Origin: Saccharothrix sp. ALI-22-I
Lineage (GTDB): Bacteria; Actinomycetota; Actinomycetes; Mycobacteriales; Pseudonocardiaceae
DNA: 64,000 bases
Reading direction: 5' to 3'
Assembly: GCF_001984175.1 (NCBI RefSeq)
Contig: NZ_MTQP01000058.1
Span: 62,001-126,000, forward strand
This document shows, piece by piece, positions 25,738-33,002 of the stretch (the stretch's first letter is position 1; every line of letters begins with the position of its first letter). The notes under the pieces were generated by a model. That model was not told the origin of the DNA, searched no databases, and saw nothing but the letters and a program-made list of their open reading frames with translations. Position numbers and translations under genes: made by a program.

Positions 25738-26355
25738 ATGCGACCGATCAGCGGCCACACCGGCACCGGCATCCCGCTGCGCAGGAGCGGCGTGGACACC
25801 GACCAGATCATCCCCAGCGGCTTCTGCCGGAGCCTGCGGAAGACCGGGTACCAGGACGCGTTGTTCGCGACGTGGCGGGTCGATCCGGACTTCGTGTTGA
25901 ACGACCCGGAACGGGCCGACGCCTCGGTACTGGTCACGGGGCCGGACTTCGGGACCGGCAGTTCCCGCGAGCACGCCGTGTGGGCCTTGCGGGACTGGGG
26001 TATCGGCGCGGTGATCGCGCCGAGCTTCGGCGACATCTTCTGGCGCAACGCGTTGCGCAACGGTCTGCTCGCGGTGCGGGTGCCGGAGCAGGCGACCACC
26101 GCCCTCCTCGATCTCAGTGAGGCCGAGCCGTGGACGCCGATCACGGTGGATCTGGTGGGGCAGCAGGTTCGCGCGAGTGACGTCGTGGCCGACTTCGAGA
26201 TCGACGCCGACGCGCGGCAACGGCTGCTGCTCGGGAGGGACGAGATCGAGCTGACGCTCGGCAAGGACGACCTGATCAAGGCGTACGAACGCGGTCGGCC
26301 CCGGTGGCTGCCCCGGCTCGGCCAGGACCTCGTTCGAGCGGATTCCCATGACTGA
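25738..26355 (+). CDS. LeuD-like (de)hydratase small subunit
   Basis: This is a 205-aa protein starting at 25738, six bases after GGAG; an upstream ATG at 25732 is in frame. Typical small-subunit motifs are 'VDTDQIIPSGFCRSL' and 'GPDFGTGSSREHAVWALRDW' followed by 'GIGAVIAPSFGDIFWRNA'. It completes the active site of the LeuC-like subunit. Its end overlaps the dehydrogenase gene by eight bases, so the four elongation enzymes are co-translated. Confidence 0.9.
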   Translation: MRPISGHTGTGIPLRRSGVDTDQIIPSGFCRSLRKTGYQDALFATWRVDPDFVLNDPERADASVLVTGPDFGTGSSREHAVWALRDWGIGAVIAPSFGDIFWRNALRNGLLAVRVPEQATTALLDLSEAEPWTPITVDLVGQQVRASDVVADFEIDADARQRLLLGRDEIELTLGKDDLIKAYERGRPRWLPRLGQDLVRADSHD

Positions 26356-27391
26356 GCCCGACACCGCGAAGCCGGTCGTGGTCATCCCCGGCGACGGGAT
26401 CGGCCCGCAGGTCATCGAGCAGGCGCTGGCGGTACTGGACGACCTCGACCTCGGTCTCAAGTTCGACGTGTTCGACCACGTGCACGCCTCGACCTATCTC
26501 GCGGAAGGGCATCCGCTGTCGGATGCCGACCTGCGCACGATAAGGGAGAGCGCGGGGGTGCTGCTCGGTGCGATCGGCGATCCGCGCGTCCGCACGCCGG
26601 ACTACGCGCGCGGTGTGCTGCTGCGGCTGCGCTTCGAACTCGACCTGTACGTGAACTACCGGCCTGTGCGGCTGCTGCAGGATCGGCTCAGCCCGGTGCG
26701 GGACGCCGGGCGGCGCTTGATCGACTGCGCCGTGGTGCGGGAGAACACCGAAGGGCTCTACGTCGGTGTCGGCGGTGTGATGCACCAGCACACCGAACAC
26801 GAGACCGCGGTGGACGTGGAGCTGAGCAGCTACCGCGGGGTGACCCGGGTCATCGACTTCGCGCTGAAGACGGCGCGGCGCGGGGTGTGCATGGTCGACA
26901 AGTCGAACGCGGTGCCCAACGGCGGCGGGCTCTGGCAGCGGTGTTGGGCCGCCGCGCGGCAGCGTCCGGAGATCGACCGCTCGCACCTCTACGTCGATGC
27001 GGCGACGGCGCGCCTGGTACAGGACCCGACCGCGTTCGACGTGATCGTGACCACGAACTCCTACGGCGACATTCTGAGCGACCTCACGGCCCAGCTGGCC
27101 GGCGGTCTCGGACTGGCGCCATCGGCCAACCTGAACCCGGACACCGGGCTCGGCCTGTACGAACCCGTGCACGGCAGCGCGCCGGACATCGCGGGAACCG
27201 GGTCCGCCAACCCGATCGGGGCGATTCTCAGCGCGGCGCTGATGCTGGAACGCACCGGTTACGCCACGGCGGCTGCGGCGGTGCGCGCCGCGGTGAGCCA
27301 TTCGGTCGCCGCATGGCGATGCACCCCGGACATCGGTGGCGATCTGAGCACGCAACAAGCCGGCGAGGCCATCCGGGCCGCGCTCCACTGA
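26348..27391 (+). CDS. LeuB-like beta-decarboxylating dehydrogenase
   Basis: This is a 347-aa protein of the isopropylmalate/isocitrate dehydrogenase family. The cofactor and metal-binding parts are 'IPGDGIGPQVIEQAL', 'LRFELDLYVNYRPVRLL' and 'VVRENTEGLYVGVGG'. These are joined by 'MVDKSNAVPNGGG', 'VTTNSYGDILSDLTAQLAGG' and 'EPVHGSAPDIAGTGSANPIG'. 'ENTEG' resembles homoisocitrate and isocitrate enzymes more than the 'EGTEG/GGTG' types of leucine biosynthesis, so a non-leucine substrate is plausible. The reaction is NAD-dependent oxidation and decarboxylation to a 2-oxoacid one carbon longer, which the aminotransferase two genes on could aminate. Confidence 0.88.
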   Translation: MTEPDTAKPVVVIPGDGIGPQVIEQALAVLDDLDLGLKFDVFDHVHASTYLAEGHPLSDADLRTIRESAGVLLGAIGDPRVRTPDYARGVLLRLRFELDLYVNYRPVRLLQDRLSPVRDAGRRLIDCAVVRENTEGLYVGVGGVMHQHTEHETAVDVELSSYRGVTRVIDFALKTARRGVCMVDKSNAVPNGGGLWQRCWAAARQRPEIDRSHLYVDAATARLVQDPTAFDVIVTTNSYGDILSDLTAQLAGGLGLAPSANLNPDTGLGLYEPVHGSAPDIAGTGSANPIGAILSAALMLERTGYATAAAAVRAAVSHSVAAWRCTPDIGGDLSTQQAGEAIRAALH

Positions 27392-27412
27392 CAGCAGGGG
27401 GACGACAGTCTC

Positions 27413-27622
27413 ATGACGAACCCTTTCGACGACCAGGACGGCACGTTCCTCATGTTGGTCAACGACGAGGGACAGCACTCGCTGTGGCCGGAGTTCGCCG
27501 AGGTGCCCGCGGGTTGGCAGGTCGTGCAAGGTCCCGCCTCCCGCGAGTCCCTCATGGACTACGTGGAGAAGAACTGGACGGACATGCGGCCGAAGAGCCT
27601 GGTCGCCCGGATGGACGGCTGA
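27413..27622 (+). CDS. MbtH-like NRPS chaperone
   Basis: This 69-aa protein has the family signature: '[26 protein letters not shown]' broken across 'DDQDGTF', the paired Trp motif '[13 protein letters not shown]', '[13 protein letters not shown]' and '[10 protein letters not shown]'. MbtH proteins bind and activate adenylation domains. It sits inside the precursor operon, well away from the NRPS genes, between the dehydrogenase and the aminotransferase. It probably serves the A domains of both synthetases. Confidence 0.95.
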   Translation: MTNPFDDQDGTFLMLVNDEGQHSLWPEFAEVPAGWQVVQGPASRESLMDYVEKNWTDMRPKSLVARMDG

Positions 27623-27623
27623 G

Positions 27624-28790
27624 TTGGACACGGTGGTAGGCACCGGCTCACCGGCACTATCGCGCCGCGCGTCGAGCATCCGGGCGATGGAGCTGGGGTC
27701 GTTGATGCGCATGGCCGGCGAGGCGGGCGCGATCGACATCGCGCTGGGTATCCCGGAGGAGCCGCCGCCGGAGGACGCCGTCAGCGCGGCTACCGCCGCG
27801 CTGGCAGCCGGACTGCACCAGTACGGCCCACCCGCCGGGTTGCCGGAGTTGCGGGCGGCGGTGGCCCGGTTGGCCGGCCCGGCGAGGAACTGGGCCCTGG
27901 ACCCGGAAGCCGAGGTCACCATCACCTGTGGTGCGACCGAGGCGATCATGGTGGCGCTGCTGACCGTCACCGACCCCGGTGACGAGGTGCTGGTGATCGA
28001 GCCGTTCTTCGAGCTGTACCCGGGGATGGTGACGATCGCCGGCGCCATCCCGAAACCGGTGCGGCTCACCGGTCCGGACTGGCGGTTGGACCTGGATGCC
28101 GTGCGGGCCGCGCTCACCCCGCGCAGCAGGGCCGTACTGCTCAACACCCCGCACAACCCGACCGGCAGGGTCTTCGACGACGCCGAACTGACCGGTCTGC
28201 TTCGGCTGTGCGCAGAGCACGACCTGGTCCTCATCACCGACGAGGTCTACGAGCACTTCGTCTACAAAGGACTTCACAGCTCGCCGGCGGCTGATCCGGC
28301 ACACCGCGCGCGCACGATTGTGGTCGGCAGCCTGTCCAAGAGCTTCCGGATGACCGGTTGGCGGATCGGCTACTGCCTCGCCGAACCCGGCCTGACCGAG
28401 GGGCTGCGGCGGGTCCACGAGCGCACCACAGTAGGGGCGAGTCATCCGCTGCAGCGCGGTGCCGCCGTGTTGTCGCAGCGGCACCTGGCCGACAGGGAAT
28501 CGCTGCGGTCGATGCGCGACGAGATGGCCGCACGCCTCACCGGGTTGGGGTTCGAGGTCAGCCTCCCGGAGGGCGGCTGGTTCGCACTGGCGCACATCGG
28601 TGGACTCGCCGCCGGCTCGACCCGACTGGCTCACCGCCTGGTGCGGGAGGCCGGTGTGCTGGTGGCGCCCGGCTCGGCTTTCTTCGCCGACCGTGCCGAC
28701 GGCGAGGAGTGGATCCGGGTCACCTTCGCCAGGGACCCGGCCGCGACGCGCGAAGCCTTGACGAGAATGGAGCGGCTGTTCGGACGGTGA
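27624..28790 (+). CDS. Class I/II PLP aminotransferase
   Basis: This is a 388-aa fold-type I enzyme. The frame starts with TTG two bases after the MbtH stop; a GTG at 27633 is an in-frame alternative. Fold-type I markers are 'TCGATEAIMVALLTVTDPGD', 'LNTPHNPTGRVF', 'ITDEVYEHFVYKG' and 'VVGSLSKSFRMTGWRIGY' (Schiff-base Lys near residue 239). Placed directly after the elongation enzymes, it most likely aminates the lengthened 2-oxoacid. It could equally serve another nonproteinogenic residue. The substrate cannot be read from the sequence. Confidence 0.88.
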   Translation: MDTVVGTGSPALSRRASSIRAMELGSLMRMAGEAGAIDIALGIPEEPPPEDAVSAATAALAAGLHQYGPPAGLPELRAAVARLAGPARNWALDPEAEVTITCGATEAIMVALLTVTDPGDEVLVIEPFFELYPGMVTIAGAIPKPVRLTGPDWRLDLDAVRAALTPRSRAVLLNTPHNPTGRVFDDAELTGLLRLCAEHDLVLITDEVYEHFVYKGLHSSPAADPAHRARTIVVGSLSKSFRMTGWRIGYCLAEPGLTEGLRRVHERTTVGASHPLQRGAAVLSQRHLADRESLRSMRDEMAARLTGLGFEVSLPEGGWFALAHIGGLAAGSTRLAHRLVREAGVLVAPGSAFFADRADGEEWIRVTFARDPAATREALTRMERLFGR

Positions 28791-28862
28791 CCGTGAGAAC
28801 GGTCGCATTTCGGCAGAGCGAAATGTCATTGCGCGGCCGCCGACCCACTCGGCAAGCTGGTC

Positions 28863-29342
28863 GTGAGGGATAACGGTCGAGTGGAAGTGGGCGGTGCCAG
28901 GCCGGTGAACTCCACGAATTCGACGAGGGTGCTTCGCGTCCTGGTGACGACTGTGGCGTCCGACTCGCACAGCTGGAACCTCGTCTACCTGCAACTGATG
29001 CTCGAAGAAATGGGGCACATTGTGGACAATCTCGGGCCGTGTGCGCCAGTCGATGAAATGATCGCGCGGTGCCTCGAATCGCGGCCCGATCTGGTCGTGG
29101 TCAGCAGTGTGAACGGTCACGGATACGCCGACGGTATGCGCTTGATCTCGACGCTGCGCAGTCACCGGGACCTCCGCGGCATACCGGTGGTCATCGGCGG
29201 GAAACTGGGAATTCATGGCACGGAAAACCAAGACCACACTGACCGCTTGCTGCTCGCCGGATTCGATGCGGTTTTCTCCGACGGCGGCGGGTTGCGCAGC
29301 TTCGAGTCGTTCGTGCGGCAGTTGCCCGCGGGTGCGGCATGA
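28863..29342 (+). CDS. Glutamate mutase small (B12-binding) subunit
   Basis: This is a 159-aa protein if it starts at GTG 28863; GTG codons at 28881 and 28905 are also possible, and 28881 has GAGGGA ten bases ahead. The cobalamin site is 'ASDSHSWNLVYLQLMLEEMG', with Asp34 and His36 in the D-x-H pattern, but Asn replaces the usual Gly of DxHxxG. The matching SxL and GG elements are 'VVSSVNGHGYADG' and 'VVIGGKLGI'. It would bind adenosylcobalamin base-off/His-on and pair with the large subunit encoded next (ATGA overlap) to convert L-glutamate to 3-methyl-L-aspartate. Confidence 0.85.
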   Translation: MRDNGRVEVGGARPVNSTNSTRVLRVLVTTVASDSHSWNLVYLQLMLEEMGHIVDNLGPCAPVDEMIARCLESRPDLVVVSSVNGHGYADGMRLISTLRSHRDLRGIPVVIGGKLGIHGTENQDHTDRLLLAGFDAVFSDGGGLRSFESFVRQLPAGAA

Positions 29343-30706
29343 GGTGCACCGTCACCGTGACTGAGCCGGGATCGGCGCCCGTCGCCGCGCCACCGCCGAG
29401 TGCCCCGAGCGTGCGCTACGGCGCCTTCGCGAACTTCATCTCGATGGCGCGCGCGGCCGGAGAGCTGGTGGTGCAGCCGCGGATGGGCATGTGCGACCCG
29501 AAGCAGATGCGTGCCGGACTGCTGGCCACCAAGCTGGCGCGGGCGACGACGGTCGGCACGATCACGCTGGACAGCTTCACCAGGACCGGTGACCTCGCGG
29601 CCGTGCGCAGCGCCCTGCGCGATGGCGTCGACCTGAACGGCTACCCGATCGTCACTTACGGACCTGAGCGGACCAGGGAGATGCTGCGGGGAATCTGCGA
29701 GGAGGGCTTCCCCGTGCAGATCCGGCACGGCTCGCCGGCGCCGAAGGACATCGTGGCGACTCTGATGCGCGCCGGTATCGACGCCACCGAGGGCGGGCCG
29801 GTGTCCTACTGCCTCCCCTACAGCAGGACGCCCCTGCGCGAGTCGGTCCTCAACTGGGCCCGCAGCGCGGAGATGCTCAGCGAGTTCCGGGGTGTCGGGG
29901 TCGAGCCGCACCTGGAGACGTTCGGCGGTTGCATGCTCGGCCAGCTCTGCCCGCCGAGCCTGCTCGTGGCGCTGAGCGTGCTGGAAGGGATGTTCTTCCA
30001 CCAGCACGGGCTGCGCAGCATCTCGCTGAGCTACGCCCAGCAGACTCATGCCGGCCAGGACCAGGAGGCGCTCCTGGCCATGCACCGGCTGGCCGGTGAA
30101 CTGTTCACGGACATCGACTGGCACGTCGTGGTCTACACCTACATGGGCGTCTACCCGAACACCGAGCGCGGCGCGCTGCGGCTGCTCGGTGAGGCCGCCG
30201 AACTCGCCGTCCGCGGTGGCGCGGCCAGGCTCATCGTGAAGACCGCGGCCGAGGCGCACCGCATCCCCACGATCGCGGAGAACGTGCAGGCGCTGGAGTA
30301 CGCGGCGAACGTCGCGACCGGAACGGAGCGTTCGGACATCATCGGCACACCTCCGGAGAGCGAGATCTACCGGCAGGCGTCCGACCTCGTGCACGCGGTG
30401 CGCGAGCTGCACGCGGACATCGGCGTGGCACTGCGGATGGCGTTCGACCGCGGCTACCTCGACGTGCCGTACTGCCTGCACCCGGACAACGCGGGCCGGG
30501 CGCGGACCAAGCTGACCGAGGACGGCCGGCTGGTCTGGTCCAGGGTGGGCGCGATGCCGATCAAGCCCCCCCGTTCCGGGTGGGCCACGACCGAGCTCGG
30601 CTCGGCGGAACTGCTCGCAGCACTGTCCTATGTGGCGCGGCGCTGCGACGAGGAAGCGGCTCAGTTGGGAACACTGCCCGCGGCGGAAAGGGGACAGGTC
30701 GAATGA
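29339..30706 (+). CDS. Glutamate mutase large (catalytic) subunit
   Basis: This is a 455-aa TIM-barrel protein of the methylaspartate mutase epsilon family. The three substrate-carboxylate arginines known from the clostridial enzyme have counterparts: Arg48 in 'QPRMGMCDP', Arg82 in 'DSFTRTGD' and Arg129 in 'VQIRHGSP'. Spacings are close to the clostridial 66/100/149. 'HLETFGGCMLGQLCPPSLLV' and 'LSYAQQTHAGQDQEAL' line the barrel. The retained arginines favour a glutamate-like substrate. In other actinomycete clusters such pairs supply 3-methylaspartate to peptides such as friulimicin. The start overlaps the small-subunit stop, and the stop overlaps the next start. Confidence 0.88.
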   Translation: MRCTVTVTEPGSAPVAAPPPSAPSVRYGAFANFISMARAAGELVVQPRMGMCDPKQMRAGLLATKLARATTVGTITLDSFTRTGDLAAVRSALRDGVDLNGYPIVTYGPERTREMLRGICEEGFPVQIRHGSPAPKDIVATLMRAGIDATEGGPVSYCLPYSRTPLRESVLNWARSAEMLSEFRGVGVEPHLETFGGCMLGQLCPPSLLVALSVLEGMFFHQHGLRSISLSYAQQTHAGQDQEALLAMHRLAGELFTDIDWHVVVYTYMGVYPNTERGALRLLGEAAELAVRGGAARLIVKTAAEAHRIPTIAENVQALEYAANVATGTERSDIIGTPPESEIYRQASDLVHAVRELHADIGVALRMAFDRGYLDVPYCLHPDNAGRARTKLTEDGRLVWSRVGAMPIKPPRSGWATTELGSAELLAALSYVARRCDEEAAQLGTLPAAERGQVE

Positions 30707-31710
30707 CGCAGCCGGAAAGCAACGGGGGCGGCCACGTTCTGCCGACGCCTGCGGAGCACTTGAGCTCGCCGCGCACGCGTGCCGTACTACGCGTGCAGCA
30801 GCGACTGCTGGCCGCCGCGCGCGAGTACCTGGTGGGCGAGCAGGGTTGCATGGAACTGCTGCCGCCGATCATAGGTCCCGTCACCGACCCGGGTGCACGG
30901 GGCGCCAAGCAGGTGGACATCGACTACTACGGCCGCACGTACAAGCTGATGACCAGCGGCATCCTGTACAAGCAGGCGGCGTTGCTCGGTTTCGACCGGA
31001 TTGTCAACGTGGCGCCGAACGTCCGACTCGAACCGCTGGAGACCGCGTCGACGCGGCGCCACCTCGCCGAGTTCCACCAGTTGGACGTGGAGATCGCGCA
31101 CGCGTCCCGGGACGAGGTCATGGACCTCGCCGAGGGACTGCTGAAACACGTGGTGCGCGCGGTCGTCGACGATCGCGCCGCTGAGCTGGAGTTGTTGAGC
31201 AGAGACGTGGCCGCGCTCAAGGAGGTCGTCAACGGTGGTTTCGACCGCCGCCGCCACGCCGATGTGGTGGCGCAGGTGCGCGCGGGCGGCTACGAGCAAA
31301 GTCCCGATGCCGAGATCGACTGGCACGCGGAGGCGTCGGTCTCCGAGCAGGCCGTCCGCCCGTTCTTCATCACCGACTACCCGAAGGGTTCGCGGGGCTT
31401 CTACGACCGGGAAAGCGAGACCGAACCGGGAGTGCTGCGCAACTTCGACCTGATCGTGCCGGAAGGCTACGGCGAGATCGCCAGCGGCAGCGAACGGGAA
31501 TGGGACTACCGGCGCATCATGACCCGGTTGCGGGAGACTGGGGAGAACCCGGCGAAATACGACTGGTACCTGGACATGGTGCGCGCGGGCATCCCGGCCA
31601 GCGCGGGGTTCGGCATCGGCGTCGAACGGTTGACCCGGTACCTCACCGGCGTCGACGAGGTCTGGCAGGCGAGCGCGTTCCCGAAGGTACCGGGGGTGTT
31701 CTCGGCGTGA
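30703..31710 (+). CDS. AsnRS-like amide ligase (class II aminoacyl-tRNA synthetase fold, no anticodon domain)
   Basis: This 335-aa protein corresponds to the catalytic core of asparaginyl/aspartyl-tRNA synthetases. Motif 2 is 'NVAPNVRLEPLETASTRRHL' with 'AEFHQLDVEIA' (about residues 102-132), and motif 3 is 'SAGFGIGVERLTRYL' near the C-terminus. The N-terminal OB-fold anticodon-binding domain is missing. In archaea a similar stand-alone core acts as an asparagine synthetase. Directly after the glutamate mutase, the natural inference is activation of the 3-methylaspartate side-chain carboxylate as an acyl-adenylate, followed by amide or other C-N/C-S bond formation. It is unlikely to serve translation, because it is embedded by start/stop overlaps in a biosynthetic operon. 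Confidence 0.8.
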   Translation: MTQPESNGGGHVLPTPAEHLSSPRTRAVLRVQQRLLAAAREYLVGEQGCMELLPPIIGPVTDPGARGAKQVDIDYYGRTYKLMTSGILYKQAALLGFDRIVNVAPNVRLEPLETASTRRHLAEFHQLDVEIAHASRDEVMDLAEGLLKHVVRAVVDDRAAELELLSRDVAALKEVVNGGFDRRRHADVVAQVRAGGYEQSPDAEIDWHAEASVSEQAVRPFFITDYPKGSRGFYDRESETEPGVLRNFDLIVPEGYGEIASGSEREWDYRRIMTRLRETGENPAKYDWYLDMVRAGIPASAGFGIGVERLTRYLTGVDEVWQASAFPKVPGVFSA

Positions 31711-33002
31711 ACACCCCTCTTGACGCTCCCGGTTTCCCCCGCGAGGAGGTCGCCGAGCGCGCGCGGCACGGCGTCGCCGCGATCTACCCCGACGCCGCGC
31801 GCTACGGCGTCTCGGTGTTCGGCGGCACGGTGCCGGTCGCGGCCGACGCCCTCGACGCGATGCGGTTGGTGCCGCCGGTCTTCGTGCCGCGCCGGTTGGA
31901 GAAGCTGATCGAACTCGGCCGGGAACCGGTGCACCACGACGTCGACCTCCGCACCGACATCGGCGGCTTCGCCAGCAGCCTGCCGGTGTACGTCTCGGCG
32001 TTCGGGTCGACCGAGGTGGCGGGCCGCGACCTCGGCGTCGCGGTGAGCGGGCAGGCCGCGGCTTGCGGCATCCCTGTGGTGATCGGCGAGAACGTGGTAC
32101 CGGTCAACGGTTACCGAAGCGTGGATCGCGCCGGCCGGTCGATGCTGCGCCGCGTGCACGCGTACCTGGACGCGGTGCCGGACGGACTCGGCGGAGTGGT
32201 GGTGCAGCAGAGCACCGAGGACGCCGACGCCGAGGTGTGGAACCTGGTGTACTCCGACCCGGAGGCCCGCGCGCTGCTGGATTCCGGCCGGTTGGCCTTC
32301 GAGTTGAAGGTGGGCCAGGGAGCCAAGCCCGGTCTCGGCGGGATGACGCTGCTGGACTCCGCGAGTGCGGCGGCGCTCCAGGGCCGGTACACGATCGACG
32401 AGGCCGGCGCGGACGGCCGCCGATTGCGGCACAGCAGTCCCGGCACCTTCACCGAGGAGGTGCTCCGGCAGCAGATCCGCCTGATGCGCAACAACTACCC
32501 ACGCGCGCGGACGTGGGTGAAGCTGCCGCCGGCGCGGGACGTCCTGGCGGCCTTCGACATCGCGGTCACCGCGGGCGCGGACGCGGTCACCGTCGATGGT
32601 GCCGAGGGCGGCACGGGGTGGGCGCCGAAGTGCTTCCTGGAACACGTGGGGCTGCCGCTGGCCGAGTGCCTGCGCCGGATCGGCGAGCCCGCGGCGCGGT
32701 CCGGGTGCTTGTTGGTGAGCGGCCGGTTCTGGGAGGGCAGCCGGACGGTCAAGGCGCTCGCACTCGGCGCCCGGGCGGTCGGTATCGGTCGGGCGGCGCT
32801 CCTCGCCGCGGCGGCGCACGACGACGGCGTGCGGAACTTCGTGCGGGCACTGTCCGCCGAACTCCAGCTGCTCATCGCCGCGCTGGGCAAGTACTCGCCA
32901 GAACCGTTGTCCAGCGAGGACGTCTGGGACCCCAGCGGTGCGCCACACGCACCCGCATGGGACGCATCGGCATATCACGACGGCCTGGCGGAGGCGCCAT
33001 GA
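31707..33002 (+). CDS. Glutamate-synthase-like FMN oxidoreductase
   Basis: This is a 431-aa protein matching only the central FMN-binding barrel of the glutamate synthase large subunit. Signatures are 'FELKVGQGAKPGLGGMTLLD', 'TWVKLPPARDVLAAFDIAVT', 'ADAVTVDGAEGGTGWAPKCF' and 'LALGARAVGIGRAALLAAAA'. The glutaminase domain, the C-terminal beta-helix and the cysteines of the 3Fe-4S cluster are not evident. It may carry out an FMN-dependent reduction or oxidation of an imine/amine of the modified amino acid. Both ends overlap neighbouring genes by four bases (GTGA and ATGA). Similar short GltB-like proteins exist without known function. Confidence 0.8.
   Translation: MNTPLDAPGFPREEVAERARHGVAAIYPDAARYGVSVFGGTVPVAADALDAMRLVPPVFVPRRLEKLIELGREPVHHDVDLRTDIGGFASSLPVYVSAFGSTEVAGRDLGVAVSGQAAACGIPVVIGENVVPVNGYRSVDRAGRSMLRRVHAYLDAVPDGLGGVVVQQSTEDADAEVWNLVYSDPEARALLDSGRLAFELKVGQGAKPGLGGMTLLDSASAAALQGRYTIDEAGADGRRLRHSSPGTFTEEVLRQQIRLMRNNYPRARTWVKLPPARDVLAAFDIAVTAGADAVTVDGAEGGTGWAPKCFLEHVGLPLAECLRRIGEPAARSGCLLVSGRFWEGSRTVKALALGARAVGIGRAALLAAAAHDDGVRNFVRALSAELQLLIAALGKYSPEPLSSEDVWDPSGAPHAPAWDASAYHDGLAEAP

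Noticed and set aside
23129-27391. LeuACDB-like genes as the primary leucine pathway
   Set aside because: The synthase lacks the regulatory domain, and the genes are coupled to MbtH, aminotransferase and glutamate mutase in an NRPS cluster. A dedicated elongation pathway fits better, though it is not proven.
30703-31710. Housekeeping asparaginyl-tRNA synthetase
   Set aside because: There is no anticodon-binding domain, and the gene is embedded by four-base overlaps in a biosynthetic operon.
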